From NCBI RefSeq assembly GCF_003144325.1, contig NZ_PENS01000011.1, positions 1 to 64,000 on the forward strand: DNA of 64,000 nucleotides, in the 5' to 3' direction. Source of the stretch: Proteus terrae. GTDB lineage: Bacteria; Pseudomonadota; Gammaproteobacteria; Enterobacterales; Enterobacteriaceae. A program made the translations under genes and the position numbers. The notes below the pieces were generated by a model that worked only from the letters and a program-made list of their open reading frames with translations, made no database searches and was not told the origin of the DNA. Below, piece after piece: positions 19,078 through 27,503 of this stretch (its first letter is position 1; each line of letters begins with the position of its first letter).

Positions 19078-20253
19078 ATGCCTAAATCAGTATGGTGGCT
19101 GGCATTTTCTTTGGCTCTTTTCACAACGGGAAATGCATTAGTACTTTCTGTTGCTGTTCTTGTCGGTGAACAATTAGCCAAAGATCCTATTTATTCAACG
19201 GTTCCCTTATTAAGCCAATATATTGGAATAATTTCAGCAACCATTCCAATGGCTCACTTTATGATGAAATACTCACGTAAAGCTGGTTTTATTATTGGTA
19301 ATATCGGAGGGTTAATTGGAGCATTATTATCTATTGTAGGTATCTATTATCAGAATTTAGTGCTTTTTTCTTTCGGTACTTATTTTACGGGAATCGCTAT
19401 TGGTACAGCACAACAATATCGTTTTGCTGTGCTTGAAGAAACACCCATTAATATGCATGCAAAAGCTATTGGCTTGGTCATGAGTGGCGGTATTGTTGCG
19501 GCTATTATTGGGCCAACTTTAGCCGTTGCAACACGACAACTTTTTACAGATTATCCGTTTATTGGGCCATTTTCAGCTCTGAGCGTCATTTATATTTTAG
19601 CATTTGGATTATTGTTAAAAATCCCACTAAAAAAGAGCATAAAAACAAAAACTGAATTTGATGAAAAACCAAGAAGTTATCATCAATTATATAGCCAACC
19701 ATTATTGTTTTTAGTAACTATTGTTAGCGCATTAGGCTATGGAGTTGTTGTGTATATGGTTGGTGCCATTCCACTTTCTATGAAGCAAAATGGTTTTGAA
19801 TTTGCCACAATTGCTTTTGTGTTCCAATGCCATATTTTGGGTATGTTCGCACCCTCTTTTATTACTGGACAACTTATTCATCGATTTGGGATTAAAATAT
19901 TCTTTTTCACTGCAATATTATTATTAATTATTGCGTTAAGTATCAACTTACAAGGTAACAGTTTTTATCATTACCTTATTAGCTTTGTTTTAATTGGTAT
20001 TTCATGGAATTTGAATTTAATTAGTTCTACACATTTGCTATCTAAAACATATCTATCTCACGAGAGAGCAAAAGTACAAGGTACAAATGACTTTTTGATT
20101 TTCTTTTTGGGAGCATTAGGAAGTATTACTGGTGGTGTTGCTTTCTATTTAATAGGTTGGCAACTCACTAATATTGTTGGTATTACTGTTGCAACGGGAG
20201 TGTTGTTGACAGCAATTAAACTGCGGAAGCATTTACCTGTTTCGGCACAATAG
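19078..20253 (+). CDS. MFS exporter, target of the adjacent MerR regulator
   Basis: The 391-residue, 12-helix MFS protein starts at ATG 19078 (MPKSVWWLAFSLALFTTGNAL), with TGGAG 7 nt before it; a GTG at 19066 is less likely. Hydrophobic segments are spread in two halves around a charged loop near residue 200 (KKSIKTKTEFDEKPRSYHQ). It would export or import a small molecule at the inner membrane. A 19-bp-spacer MerR promoter directly upstream means expression depends on the inducer of the regulator at 18515. The substrate is unknown. Confidence 0.8.
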   Translation: MPKSVWWLAFSLALFTTGNALVLSVAVLVGEQLAKDPIYSTVPLLSQYIGIISATIPMAHFMMKYSRKAGFIIGNIGGLIGALLSIVGIYYQNLVLFSFGTYFTGIAIGTAQQYRFAVLEETPINMHAKAIGLVMSGGIVAAIIGPTLAVATRQLFTDYPFIGPFSALSVIYILAFGLLLKIPLKKSIKTKTEFDEKPRSYHQLYSQPLLFLVTIVSALGYGVVVYMVGAIPLSMKQNGFEFATIAFVFQCHILGMFAPSFITGQLIHRFGIKIFFFTAILLLIIALSINLQGNSFYHYLISFVLIGISWNLNLISSTHLLSKTYLSHERAKVQGTNDFLIFFLGALGSITGGVAFYLIGWQLTNIVGITVATGVLLTAIKLRKHLPVSAQ

Positions 20254-20313
20254 AGAAGTCTTATAGATTTATGACAAATAAAATGTATTCTCTATTTGTT
20301 CATAATTATTTTA

Positions 20314-20337
20314 AGTCCGCTTAAATGGCGGGCTTTC
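20314..20337 (+). terminator. Possible terminator after the MFS gene
   Basis: AGTCCGC / GCGGGCT (one G-U pair) around a 7-nt loop is followed by only a short T run. Confidence 0.45.
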
Positions 20338-20444
20338 ACACAAAATGACACCTTTTGTTTTTCTTACAGGATTGCATATCGGAAATTTATCTTGATAGAA
20401 TTACATTACCGATTAACTTTTAAACTTAGAGAAGGAGGCTAATT

Positions 20445-20528
20445 ATGCTTTTGTGTGATCTTATTGAATACTCACACTTCTTTGGTAATCGCCACAGCTC
20501 AGGCTCTCACAGTATTTTACTGCGTTAA
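20445..20528 (+). CDS. Candidate 27-residue leader peptide upstream of ABC-F gene
   Basis: An ATG at 20445 is preceded by a consensus Shine-Dalgarno AAGGAGG (20432-20438) at 6-nt spacing, stronger than the one of the ABC-F gene itself. The frame gives MLLCDLIEYSHFFGNRHSSG followed by SHSILLR and stops at 20528, 97 bp before the ABC-F start. The peptide is rich in Ser and His. ABC-F resistance genes in other bacteria are often controlled by ribosome stalling on such leaders. Stem arms begin inside this frame (20497) and after it (20532), as needed for attenuation. No experimental support is known to me. Confidence 0.55.
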   Translation: MLLCDLIEYSHFFGNRHSSGSHSILLR

Positions 20529-20609
20529 CCTGCCTGAGCGACGTTAACTATTACCTCTCCTCAGCTTACAGGGTTATCGCTTGATATTACCCAAGGCATC
20601 ATTATGCCT
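20497..20609 (+). promoter_or_regulatory. Leader RNA structures before the ABC-F gene
   Basis: Two hairpins are visible. GCTCAGGC (20497-20504) pairs with GCCTGAGC (20532-20539), spanning the leader-peptide stop. AGGCAT (20594-20599) pairs with ATGCCT (20604-20609) just before A6 and the ABC-F start at 20626, whose own ribosome site is weak. A ribosome stalled on the leader peptide would cover the first arm and could change the downstream fold. Confidence 0.45.
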
Positions 20610-20625
20610 AAAAAATGAGTAAGCT

Positions 20626-22374
20626 ATGAGCACATTATTATCTACACAAAATCTGTCTTTCCATAATAATCACGGTTTATTATTAAACGATATTTCTTTA
20701 GCACTGATTAAAGGTGAGAAGATTGGTCTAATTGGTTATAACGGTTGTGGGAAAAGTACTTTATTAAAATTACTTTCATATCAATTATCACCAAGTTCAG
20801 GTGCTATTTCTGTCGCTAATCAAACGGTTATGGCATATATAGAACAGCACTTACCCGCTGAATTACAGTCAATGACTTTAATGGATGCTGTACTTCATAA
20901 ATTATCAGAAGAATACAGATTATCTGAAGGTTGGCGAGCTGAATTATTGCTAAGTGAAATGGGATTTAAACTTCACGAAAAAGATCTACTCGTTTCGCAA
21001 CTAAGTGGTGGTCAACACACTCGTTTATTATTAGCGAGAGCGTTAATTATTGAGCCTGATTTATTATTGCTTGATGAACCAAGTAACCATCTCGATTTAC
21101 CCACTATTTTATGGTTGGAAACATTTTTAAAACAGTGGCGTGGTAGCTTCATTCTGGTTTCACATGATAATACGTTATTAGACAACGTGACGAATTGTAC
21201 ATGGATCATTCGTGATAAATCGCTATCTATCTTTCGGTTACCCTGCTCTCAAGCTCGAGTTGCACAAGAAGAGCAAGATATCAGTGCACAGCATCGTCAT
21301 GATGCGCAACAAAAAGAGATAGATAGAATAGCCCAAAGTGCGAAGCAACTCGCAATATGGGGGCACGTTTATGATAACGAAAATTTATCTCGTAAAGCCA
21401 AACAGATGGAAAAACATATTGTTCGTTTAAAAGATGAACAAACTGAAGTGACGGCTGGAAATCAATGGGTATTGCAGTTTTCCGGTACGGCATTACGGGC
21501 TGATAGGCTCTGTGAATTAAATCAACTCGCTGTTATTCCTGCTGAAAATGCACCTATTTTATACACTGTTGAAAATCAGCGTATAAAAAGTGGTGATCGA
21601 GTAGCAATAATTGGTGCCAATGGAACAGGCAAATCATCATTATTAAAGATGATTTGGTCACTAAGTTTAGCTGAAATAAGTGAACAAAATGAAATAAAGC
21701 TACACCCCCGAGTTGAATTGGGTTATTACGATCAAAAAATTGCGCAATTAATTGATAATGATACCCTTTCTGATGCATTAAAACCGTTTGCACCATTAAC
21801 GGATGAACAGAGAAAAATGGCACTTATTAGTGCTGGCTTTGTTTATACGCGTCATGGGCAGAAAGTGAGTACTTTAAGCGGTGGTGAACGAGCGCGTTTA
21901 TTATTCGTTGGTTTGAGTTTAGCAAACTATTCTTTATTAATGTTGGATGAACCCACAAACCATATTGATATGGAAGGTAAAAAGGCATTAGCTGAGCAAA
22001 TTAGTCAATTTCCTGGTGGTGTTCTACTAGTTAGCCATGATAGGGAGTTGATTGAAAATAGCTGTAATCGTTTTTGGTATATTCATAACGGTGTTTTAAC
22101 AGAACATCATAATATTGAAGCCATTTATCAGCTTATTTCAGAAGAAGAAATGCCTGAAACTTTGCTAATGGATAAACTTAATAATTTGCAGGATATCCCA
22201 TCAGCTCCATTGATTTCACATCATGATGATGATGAAAAACTCTTTAAGTTAATTGAGCTAGAAGAGAAATTAGAGGCTGATTTAGCGCGTAAAACTAATC
22301 ACCAAAAACCTGCTTTGCAGGTGCAATGGAAATTAGAAATTAACCGACTAAAGCAATTACTTAAGTTAATTTAA
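20626..22374 (+). CDS. ABC-F family ATPase (ribosome-associated or resistance type)
   Basis: The 582 residues contain two ABC domains and no membrane segment, the ABC-F architecture. Walker A motifs are GYNGCGKST (about 39) and GANGTGKSS (about 329). Signature motifs are LSGGQHTRLLLARAL and LSGGERARLLFVG, and Walker B motifs are LLLLDEPSNHLDLP and LMLDEPTNHIDME. The linker between the domains (about 195-285) is charged and helical. ABC-F proteins act on the ribosome, as translation factors (EttA, Uup, YbiT, YheS) or in antibiotic protection. The candidate leader peptide upstream suggests translation-responsive expression. Which subfamily this is could not be decided. Confidence 0.85.
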   Translation: MSTLLSTQNLSFHNNHGLLLNDISLALIKGEKIGLIGYNGCGKSTLLKLLSYQLSPSSGAISVANQTVMAYIEQHLPAELQSMTLMDAVLHKLSEEYRLSEGWRAELLLSEMGFKLHEKDLLVSQLSGGQHTRLLLARALIIEPDLLLLDEPSNHLDLPTILWLETFLKQWRGSFILVSHDNTLLDNVTNCTWIIRDKSLSIFRLPCSQARVAQEEQDISAQHRHDAQQKEIDRIAQSAKQLAIWGHVYDNENLSRKAKQMEKHIVRLKDEQTEVTAGNQWVLQFSGTALRADRLCELNQLAVIPAENAPILYTVENQRIKSGDRVAIIGANGTGKSSLLKMIWSLSLAEISEQNEIKLHPRVELGYYDQKIAQLIDNDTLSDALKPFAPLTDEQRKMALISAGFVYTRHGQKVSTLSGGERARLLFVGLSLANYSLLMLDEPTNHIDMEGKKALAEQISQFPGGVLLVSHDRELIENSCNRFWYIHNGVLTEHHNIEAIYQLISEEEMPETLLMDKLNNLQDIPSAPLISHHDDDEKLFKLIELEEKLEADLARKTNHQKPALQVQWKLEINRLKQLLKLI

Positions 22375-22397
22375 GATAGATAAGATTTTGTTTAAGC

Positions 22398-22422
22398 AAA
22401 AGGATCACAATGTGATCCTTTT
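22398..22422. terminator. Bidirectional terminator
   Basis: A 12-bp perfect stem AAAAGGATCACA / TGTGATCCTTTT with a one-base centre (in practice a smaller stem with a short loop) lies between the ABC-F gene and the converging yqfB. Confidence 0.8.
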
Positions 22423-22432
22423 TTATCTGTTC

Positions 22433-22753
22433 TTATTTTACCAACTGATATTCAATCAGATATAAAGATTGTGTTGTCGGATAAATATCTTTGATAAGCG
22501 CTTTCAGAACTGGAAGTGTCATACCTTCTTGTTGTGCATGATACTCATTGATATCATCATAACGTAATGGCGATACCGCAATGATTTTCAATTTTCCATA
22601 ATGAGTACGATGTTCATTAGCAAATAATTCAACAATGCTTCCCGGTTTGTAATCACTTTCACTTTCATCTCGGATAGTAATCACTTTTTTTTCTTCAAGA
22701 ATGGAAGGAATTAAACGTTCAAAAAAAGTAATTTCTGTTGGTACTGCCGACAT
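22433..22753 (-). CDS. yqfB: N4-acetylcytidine amidohydrolase (ASCH domain)
   Basis: The 106 residues match E. coli YqfB over the full length: EITFFERLIPSIL, KKVITIRDESESDYKPGS, HAQQEGMTLPVLKALIKDIYP and a final YLIEYQLV. The family has an ASCH fold and hydrolyses N4-acetylcytidine to cytidine using conserved Lys, Thr and Glu. The KKVITIRDE and HAQQEGM stretches carry the expected Lys, Thr and Glu. It acts in the cytoplasm in nucleoside salvage. The gene stands alone between terminator and repair genes. Confidence 0.85.
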   Translation of the reverse strand: MSAVPTEITFFERLIPSILEEKKVITIRDESESDYKPGSIVELFANEHRTHYGKLKIIAVSPLRYDDINEYHAQQEGMTLPVLKALIKDIYPTTQSLYLIEYQLVK

Positions 22754-22814
22754 AATATTGACTCATAAATTTATTAATAATTTGCTGATTATCTTATCAT
22801 GCAATAACTACTTT

Positions 22815-23663
22815 TTATTCTTTTTTGTCCGTTGGTGAATTATTTAATGCCTCCGTCTGAAGCAACTTAGCCTTACGCTCAATCCCCCAACGATAACCTG
22901 ATAATTCACCATTTTGTCGAATAACACGATGGCATGGAATAGCAACTGCAAGTTTATTAGCTGCACAGGCATTAGCGACTGCGCGATATGCCTTAGGTGC
23001 TCCAATTTTGTCTGCTACTTCTTGGTAAGTTATTGTGCTACCAAAAGGAATATCTAATAATGCTCGCCAAACTTTTTGTTGAAATACAGTACCTTGGATA
23101 TCAAGAGGTAAAGATAAGGGTTGTTTAGGTAATTCAATAAAACCGATGACTTGTGCTATAACTTGCTCAAATTCTTCATTTGCGCCAATTAATTCAGCCA
23201 GAGGGAATTGTTTTTGCAAGTCTTCTAATAACAGCGCGGCATCATCTCCTAACATAATGGCGCAAATCCCCTTTTCACTTTGCGCCACCAGAATACTGCC
23301 CAAAGAGCACTGAGCAATAGCAAAAAAGATAGCAATATTCTTACCACCTGTACGCCAATTTGTTGGCGTCATTCCTAATATTGCTGTTGCATTCTCATAG
23401 AAACGGCTATTGGCATTGAAGCCTGATTGATAAATCGCATCTGTAATACTTCCATCTTGTACTAATGCTTTTTTTATTAATTTTTGGCGATAAGCATTAG
23501 CATAATCTTTTGGCGTGATCCCCATCGTTGATTTAAATAAGCGATGAAAATGGTACGGGCTTGCCATAACATGCTCTGCAATGCAGGTAAGCGACACATC
23601 ACCGTTGTTTTTTTCAATAAAACGGCAAGCTTGCTCAATAAGTTGATTATGTTTATTTTCCAT
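22815..23663 (-). CDS. Ada-like AraC regulator/O6-methylguanine-DNA methyltransferase lacking the Cys-metal domain
   Basis: The 282 residues hold an AraC-type helix-turn-helix at about 1-100 (IAEHVMASPYHFHRLFKSTMGITPKDYANAYR). A methyltransferase domain with the acceptor Cys in AIPCHRVIRQNGELSGYRWG at about 245 follows. E. coli Ada has an extra N-terminal zinc-Cys domain that senses methyl phosphotriesters; it is absent here. The protein can repair O6-methylguanine, but the usual Ada switch is missing. The gene follows an AlkA-like glycosylase gene by 77 bp on the same strand, making an alkylation-repair pair. Confidence 0.85.
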   Translation of the reverse strand: MENKHNQLIEQACRFIEKNNGDVSLTCIAEHVMASPYHFHRLFKSTMGITPKDYANAYRQKLIKKALVQDGSITDAIYQSGFNANSRFYENATAILGMTPTNWRTGGKNIAIFFAIAQCSLGSILVAQSEKGICAIMLGDDAALLLEDLQKQFPLAELIGANEEFEQVIAQVIGFIELPKQPLSLPLDIQGTVFQQKVWRALLDIPFGSTITYQEVADKIGAPKAYRAVANACAANKLAVAIPCHRVIRQNGELSGYRWGIERKAKLLQTEALNNSPTDKKE

Positions 23664-23740
23664 TATGGTAGTCCTTTGAATGCGGGATTATGGCTATTAT
23701 TGAAAAACATAATGAACAAAAAACTCCGTTTATTGCTTAA

Positions 23741-24376
23741 TTACGCTATCTCTTTAGATAATGCCCATAGATAAAGAGACGCGGTAGAACCATAAGGTGA
23801 ATAACGTTTTCGGTAACGTTCGAAGCGTGTTTTATCTAATGTTTTATGACGATAAAGACGCATGATCCCACGTTGAATAGCTAAATCTCCCCAACTTAAA
23901 ATATCTGGGCGATTAAGTGAGGAAATTAATAACATTTCGGCAGTCCAAACCCCAATACCTTTTAATTGAATTAAAGTATCAATAACCTCTTTATCTGTCA
24001 TGTCAGGGATTTTATTTAAATTTAATTTTCCTGAAATGACGGCTTCAGCAATACCGATAATATAACCGGCTTTACGCATTGTCATGCCACACTGTTGTAT
24101 CTCTTGCTCCGATAGTTTTGCAATGCGTTCAGGCGTGTAAATACCATCACATAATTTGAGCAACCGCTGATTAACGGTTATAGCAGCAGAAACCGAAATT
24201 TGTTGCTCTATAATATTTTTAACTAATGCTGTAAATAAATCAGGAGTAAGAGGACGCTTAATGTTACCCATTCTTTCAATGAGTGCAGCTAAACGTTTAT
24301 CACGTTGCTTTAAGGTCTTTATCTCTTTTTCACCATACTGGAAGTACATAAATTCACTCAGATAAACTGGAAACAT
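23741..24376 (-). CDS. HhH-GPD DNA-3-methyladenine glycosylase (AlkA-like)
   Basis: The 211 residues contain the helix-hairpin-helix LIQLKGIGVWTAEMLLI at about 132-150 and the catalytic Asp in LSWGDLAIQRG about 20 residues later. IIEQQISVSAA is the conserved early helix. It lacks the N-terminal domain of E. coli AlkA (282 residues) and fits the short MAG/AlkA2 class. It excises alkylated bases such as 3-methyladenine. The start could be Met-10 (24349). It is probably cotranscribed with the Ada-like gene. Confidence 0.85.
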   Translation of the reverse strand: MFPVYLSEFMYFQYGEKEIKTLKQRDKRLAALIERMGNIKRPLTPDLFTALVKNIIEQQISVSAAITVNQRLLKLCDGIYTPERIAKLSEQEIQQCGMTMRKAGYIIGIAEAVISGKLNLNKIPDMTDKEVIDTLIQLKGIGVWTAEMLLISSLNRPDILSWGDLAIQRGIMRLYRHKTLDKTRFERYRKRYSPYGSTASLYLWALSKEIA

Positions 24377-24592
24377 TAGAATTAGTATAACGTGAAAATA
24401 GAGATGTTATGCACTCCATTTCTTGCTTTTTTCTTTATGTAGTTCTAATAAAAAAGTAACAATTAAATAGGGTCTATTAAAAATAATTATTTTAAATAAA
24501 AAAATAATAAAAATAAATTAATCATCTATAATTTATTTGTTTTAATGATTCCTTAGGTTAATTGTTAATTACATTTAATTATAAGGTTCAAT

Positions 24593-24978
24593 ATGAGAAA
24601 TAATACTTTGAATTTAAAAAAACAAATCAGCAGATTTAGATTTAATGAAAAAATCAATGAGTTTTACCGTACCTGGTGCGTTAAGAGTTGTTGCTAAATT
24701 AAAAATTACTGATTTATTAAAAGATGGTCCTAAAAATATTAATGAGATTGCTGACGAATAAAGATTCAAAAGTACTTATTATTGAACCTATTGTTTTTAA
24801 GAAAAATATTCCCGACGTTGCAAAATATATGGGTCTTCTTTGTGTGAGTGCGTTTCCTGAATCAGGGGAGCGTACTGAAGAAGAGTTTATTAAATTATTA
24901 GATAAAGCAGATTTAAAAATCAATAAATTTATTAAAACAGAAACATATAATTCAATATTAGAAGTGATTATTAAATAA
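24593..24978 (+). pseudogene. Remnant of an O-methyltransferase gene with internal deletion
   Basis: Three frames carry pieces of one SAM-dependent O-methyltransferase of the dimerising plant/hydroxyneurosporene type. The start at 24593 shifts into VPGALRVVAKLKITDLLKDG plus PKNINEIAD (dimerisation domain). It then jumps to KDSKVLIIEPIVFKKN ... GERTEEEFIKLLDKADLK ... SILEVIIK (C-terminal end). About 200 residues, including the SAM-binding core, are missing. It cannot be active. Confidence 0.7.
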
Positions 24979-25012
24979 TAAAATATTTTCTCTAGTAAAT
25001 TAGAGAGATCAA

Positions 25013-25038
25013 AAAAGGTCACTATTAGTGACCTTTTT
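25013..25038. terminator. Bidirectional terminator
   Basis: An 11-bp stem AAAAGGTCACT / AGTGACCTTTT around ATTA, with A and T runs on each side, lies between the methyltransferase remnant and leuE. Confidence 0.8.
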
Positions 25039-25054
25039 AACTAAAACTATATTT

Positions 25055-25702
25055 TTATGCTGTTAAAGCAAGTTTGGCTCCAAAAAGTAAGAACACAGCA
25101 CCTATACAACTATTTGATAATGATGCTAATCGTTTGTTATGTTTTACTTTGTTAGTAATAGCAACACCGCCAAAAATAAGAACTGATAAATAAAGCATAC
25201 TGCATGTCTCTAAAATCGCACCTAATACAAAGAATGGAACACCCGCATTTTCATATTTAGGATCGATAAACTGAATGAAGAAAGAAACATAAAAAATGAT
25301 CATTTTTGGGTTTAGCATACTCAAAAATAACGCCTTAACATAAAGGCCATCTTTTGCTTTTACCGTTACTTCAGCTACTTGCTCCGGTGTCTCTTTTTTC
25401 TTTTGAAACGTTGCATATAACGTTTTCAACCCTAAATAGGTTAAGTAAAGAGCACCAGCATATTTAATGACAATAAAGAAGACGGGTGAAGTCTTGACTA
25501 ATGAAGCAACCCCCAAAAATGCCAAAAAGATTAATAATGCATCACCCGTAAAAACACCAAGAGCGGCTTTATACCCCCCTTTTACGCCATGCTTCGCACT
25601 GGAAGTAAGGACGAAAATCGAGTTTGGACCTGGTACTAAAGTAATAAAAATAACGCCTAAAAGGTATGTCCAAATATTTGAAATACCGATACTTTCTAAC
25701 AT
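25055..25702 (-). CDS. leuE: Leucine efflux protein, LysE/RhtB family
   Basis: Starting at 25702 (MLESIGISNIWTYLLGVIF), the protein has 215 residues and about six membrane segments. It matches E. coli LeuE closely: FITLVPGPNSIFVLTSSAKHG, ALGVFTGDALLIFLAFLGVA, LNPKMIIFYVSFFIQFIDP. It exports leucine and similar amino acids across the inner membrane. A longer frame reaching 25777 adds 25 poorly conserved residues and is rejected. In E. coli the gene is induced by leucine; no Lrp site was identified here. Confidence 0.85.
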   Translation of the reverse strand: MLESIGISNIWTYLLGVIFITLVPGPNSIFVLTSSAKHGVKGGYKAALGVFTGDALLIFLAFLGVASLVKTSPVFFIVIKYAGALYLTYLGLKTLYATFQKKKETPEQVAEVTVKAKDGLYVKALFLSMLNPKMIIFYVSFFIQFIDPKYENAGVPFFVLGAILETCSMLYLSVLIFGGVAITNKVKHNKRLASLSNSCIGAVFLLFGAKLALTA

Positions 25703-26158
25703 ACGACGCCTTTTTTTAAAAAATAACATGCTGAATATGTGAACTATCATATCCATAATAATTTTATTGTAAAACAATAATCTTTATATACACCAAAGAT
25801 AAGTGAGTTACTCTACTTTTGCGCGCAAAAAGCAGTTTATAAGTCTTTTTTGAATTTAATTTCAGGTTAAAAAACCAGTTTAAATGAGCGTTATAGTATG
25901 ATGCTGAAATTAAAATTTATACGAACTTAACATCTATAAAAATATAGTTTTCATGGAATTATAAACTGCATTATGTTTTAAATTTAGATGTAATTGCCTG
26001 TTGTTTGTTTTATGTTATGGTTCATTGTTCTTTTTGTGATCTTGAACGATATGTTACTTTTAAAATTAAAACTGTCTCACTCATTAATTTTATGAAAAAT
26101 AAGTGTTTTTATTCATATTTAGTAAGTTGATTAGCACGAAAAGCGAGAGGATAAAAAA
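25703..26158. other. AT-rich intergenic region
   Basis: About 450 bp lie between leuE and the oxidase remnant. No open frame, repeat or strong hairpin was recognised. The missing 5' half of the oxidase gene may once have occupied part of it. Confidence 0.35.
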
Positions 26159-26674
26159 GATTATATTTACCAAAACCATTATTCTATAGGTGTTGGTGCT
26201 TTAGCGTTGTTATCTGAAAAAGGTATTGATTTACCTTTATACTCATCGCCAAGTATTTTACTCAAACTAACGACAGATGCAGAACGCCCTTTTTTACCTT
26301 GCATCATCTCCACACAAGAAATGGAGTTACGCCACTTTGTTCAAAATGAGATTATTGCAGCTGAAGATTACATTGATAATAGTGATGAACATCACCCTGA
26401 GCGTATTGCATGTCATGCACAAGCGACTTTTTATGATAATTTTACACAAACAGGTAAACTAACAATAAAACAGGTTGCAGTTGGTGAAAGACCTATGCCT
26501 AAAGATGAAATGCCAATTATTGGAGAAATATCTCCTTATCAGGGATTATATCTTGTTACTATGCATGCTGCCGTGACATTGTCACCTTTATTATGTGAAT
26601 TAGTTGCACAAGAACTTATTTACAAAAAAGCGGAACCTCTATTAACGCCTTATCGCGTATCACGATTCAGCTAG
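26159..26674 (+). pseudogene. 3' fragment of a FAD-dependent oxidoreductase (DAO family) gene
   Basis: The frame is open from about 26159 and ends ...LLTPYRVSRFS, the typical C-terminus of DAO-type oxidases. VGERPMPKDEMPIIGEI and the following LVTMHAAVTLSPLLCELVAQEL match the family's FAD-binding end (R-MP-D--P-IG). The N-terminal Rossmann GxGxxG half is missing and no start with a ribosome site exists. The fragment has about 170 residues of a protein near 370. It stops 10 bp before a GNAT gene, which was probably its operon partner. Confidence 0.7.
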
Positions 26675-26683
26675 AGAACCATT

Positions 26684-27451
26684 ATGGATGCACAACTGTA
26701 TAAAGAGTTTAAAATAGTAGAAAAAGCCTTTTGGTCAGAAATTTGTGAAAATAATATTCGTATTGGTGATCATACTCACTGCTTTATGACACCAATGGAT
26801 GCTGCCATTTTTAACTTTATTTATTTGCGCCAAGGCGCAACAGAAGGCTCATTCCAGCAAGCCAGTACCCTTTTTACTTCGCAGAAAAAAAATCATATTT
26901 TAGTATTGCCTGAGTCATTATTACCTGAATTTGAAGAGATAATAAAAAATGCAGGTTATACCGGTGATGGTATGACAACCGCAATGTATTTAACATTATC
27001 TGAAGCAGTATTCCCTTCTTATAAAAATAATCCTTGCGATATTATTTTAACCAATTACAACCTTGAACAGTGGGCTCATCCATTAAAAACGGCGTTCCCA
27101 GTGGGAGATGATAGTGATGATACGATTGTTAATGAGTATATTCGTTATCACCAGAAAGCATTAGATAATGGCGCAGCTATCTTCCATTACGCGTTATTAG
27201 TTGATGGTCAGCCAGTTTCTTCATTAACGTTAACAATACATGATAAATTAGCGCGTTTTGATGATATTGGGACAGATATTGCCTATCAAGGTAATGGCTA
27301 TGCGACACATTTAATTAAGCATGTTTTAGAGTTTTGCCGCGAACAAGGCGTTGAACGTTGCTTCTTAGATGCATCAGCAGATGGTTTAGCGCTATACCGT
27401 AAATTTGGCTTTAAATCGCTCTTTAACTATCTCAGCTTTATTAAAGAATAA
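26684..27451 (+). CDS. GNAT-family acetyltransferase
   Basis: In this 255-residue protein the C-terminal half is a GNAT fold: HYALLVDGQPVSSLTLTI, then DIGTDIAYQGNGYATHLIKHVLEF (acetyl-CoA pyrophosphate loop QGNGYA) and the end ALYRKFGFKSL. The N-terminal 120 residues are a second, more degenerate domain. The acceptor is unknown. It sits 10 bp after the DAO remnant and has a terminator at 27465. Confidence 0.75.
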   Translation: MDAQLYKEFKIVEKAFWSEICENNIRIGDHTHCFMTPMDAAIFNFIYLRQGATEGSFQQASTLFTSQKKNHILVLPESLLPEFEEIIKNAGYTGDGMTTAMYLTLSEAVFPSYKNNPCDIILTNYNLEQWAHPLKTAFPVGDDSDDTIVNEYIRYHQKALDNGAAIFHYALLVDGQPVSSLTLTIHDKLARFDDIGTDIAYQGNGYATHLIKHVLEFCREQGVERCFLDASADGLALYRKFGFKSLFNYLSFIKE

Positions 27452-27464
27452 AAGCAATTGTATG

Positions 27465-27494
27465 AATAGGCTCATCGTGTTTCTTGAGCCTATT
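27465..27494. terminator. Bidirectional terminator
   Basis: A 10-bp perfect stem AATAGGCTCA / TGAGCCTATT is followed by T4 on the plus strand, between the GNAT gene and the converging acetyltransferase gene. Confidence 0.8.
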
Positions 27495-27503
27495 TTTTAA
27501 ATA

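Noticed and set aside
24717-25022. 101-codon minus-strand frame over the O-methyltransferase remnant
   Set aside because: It is antisense to recognisable methyltransferase sequence and runs into the shared terminator; no family features.
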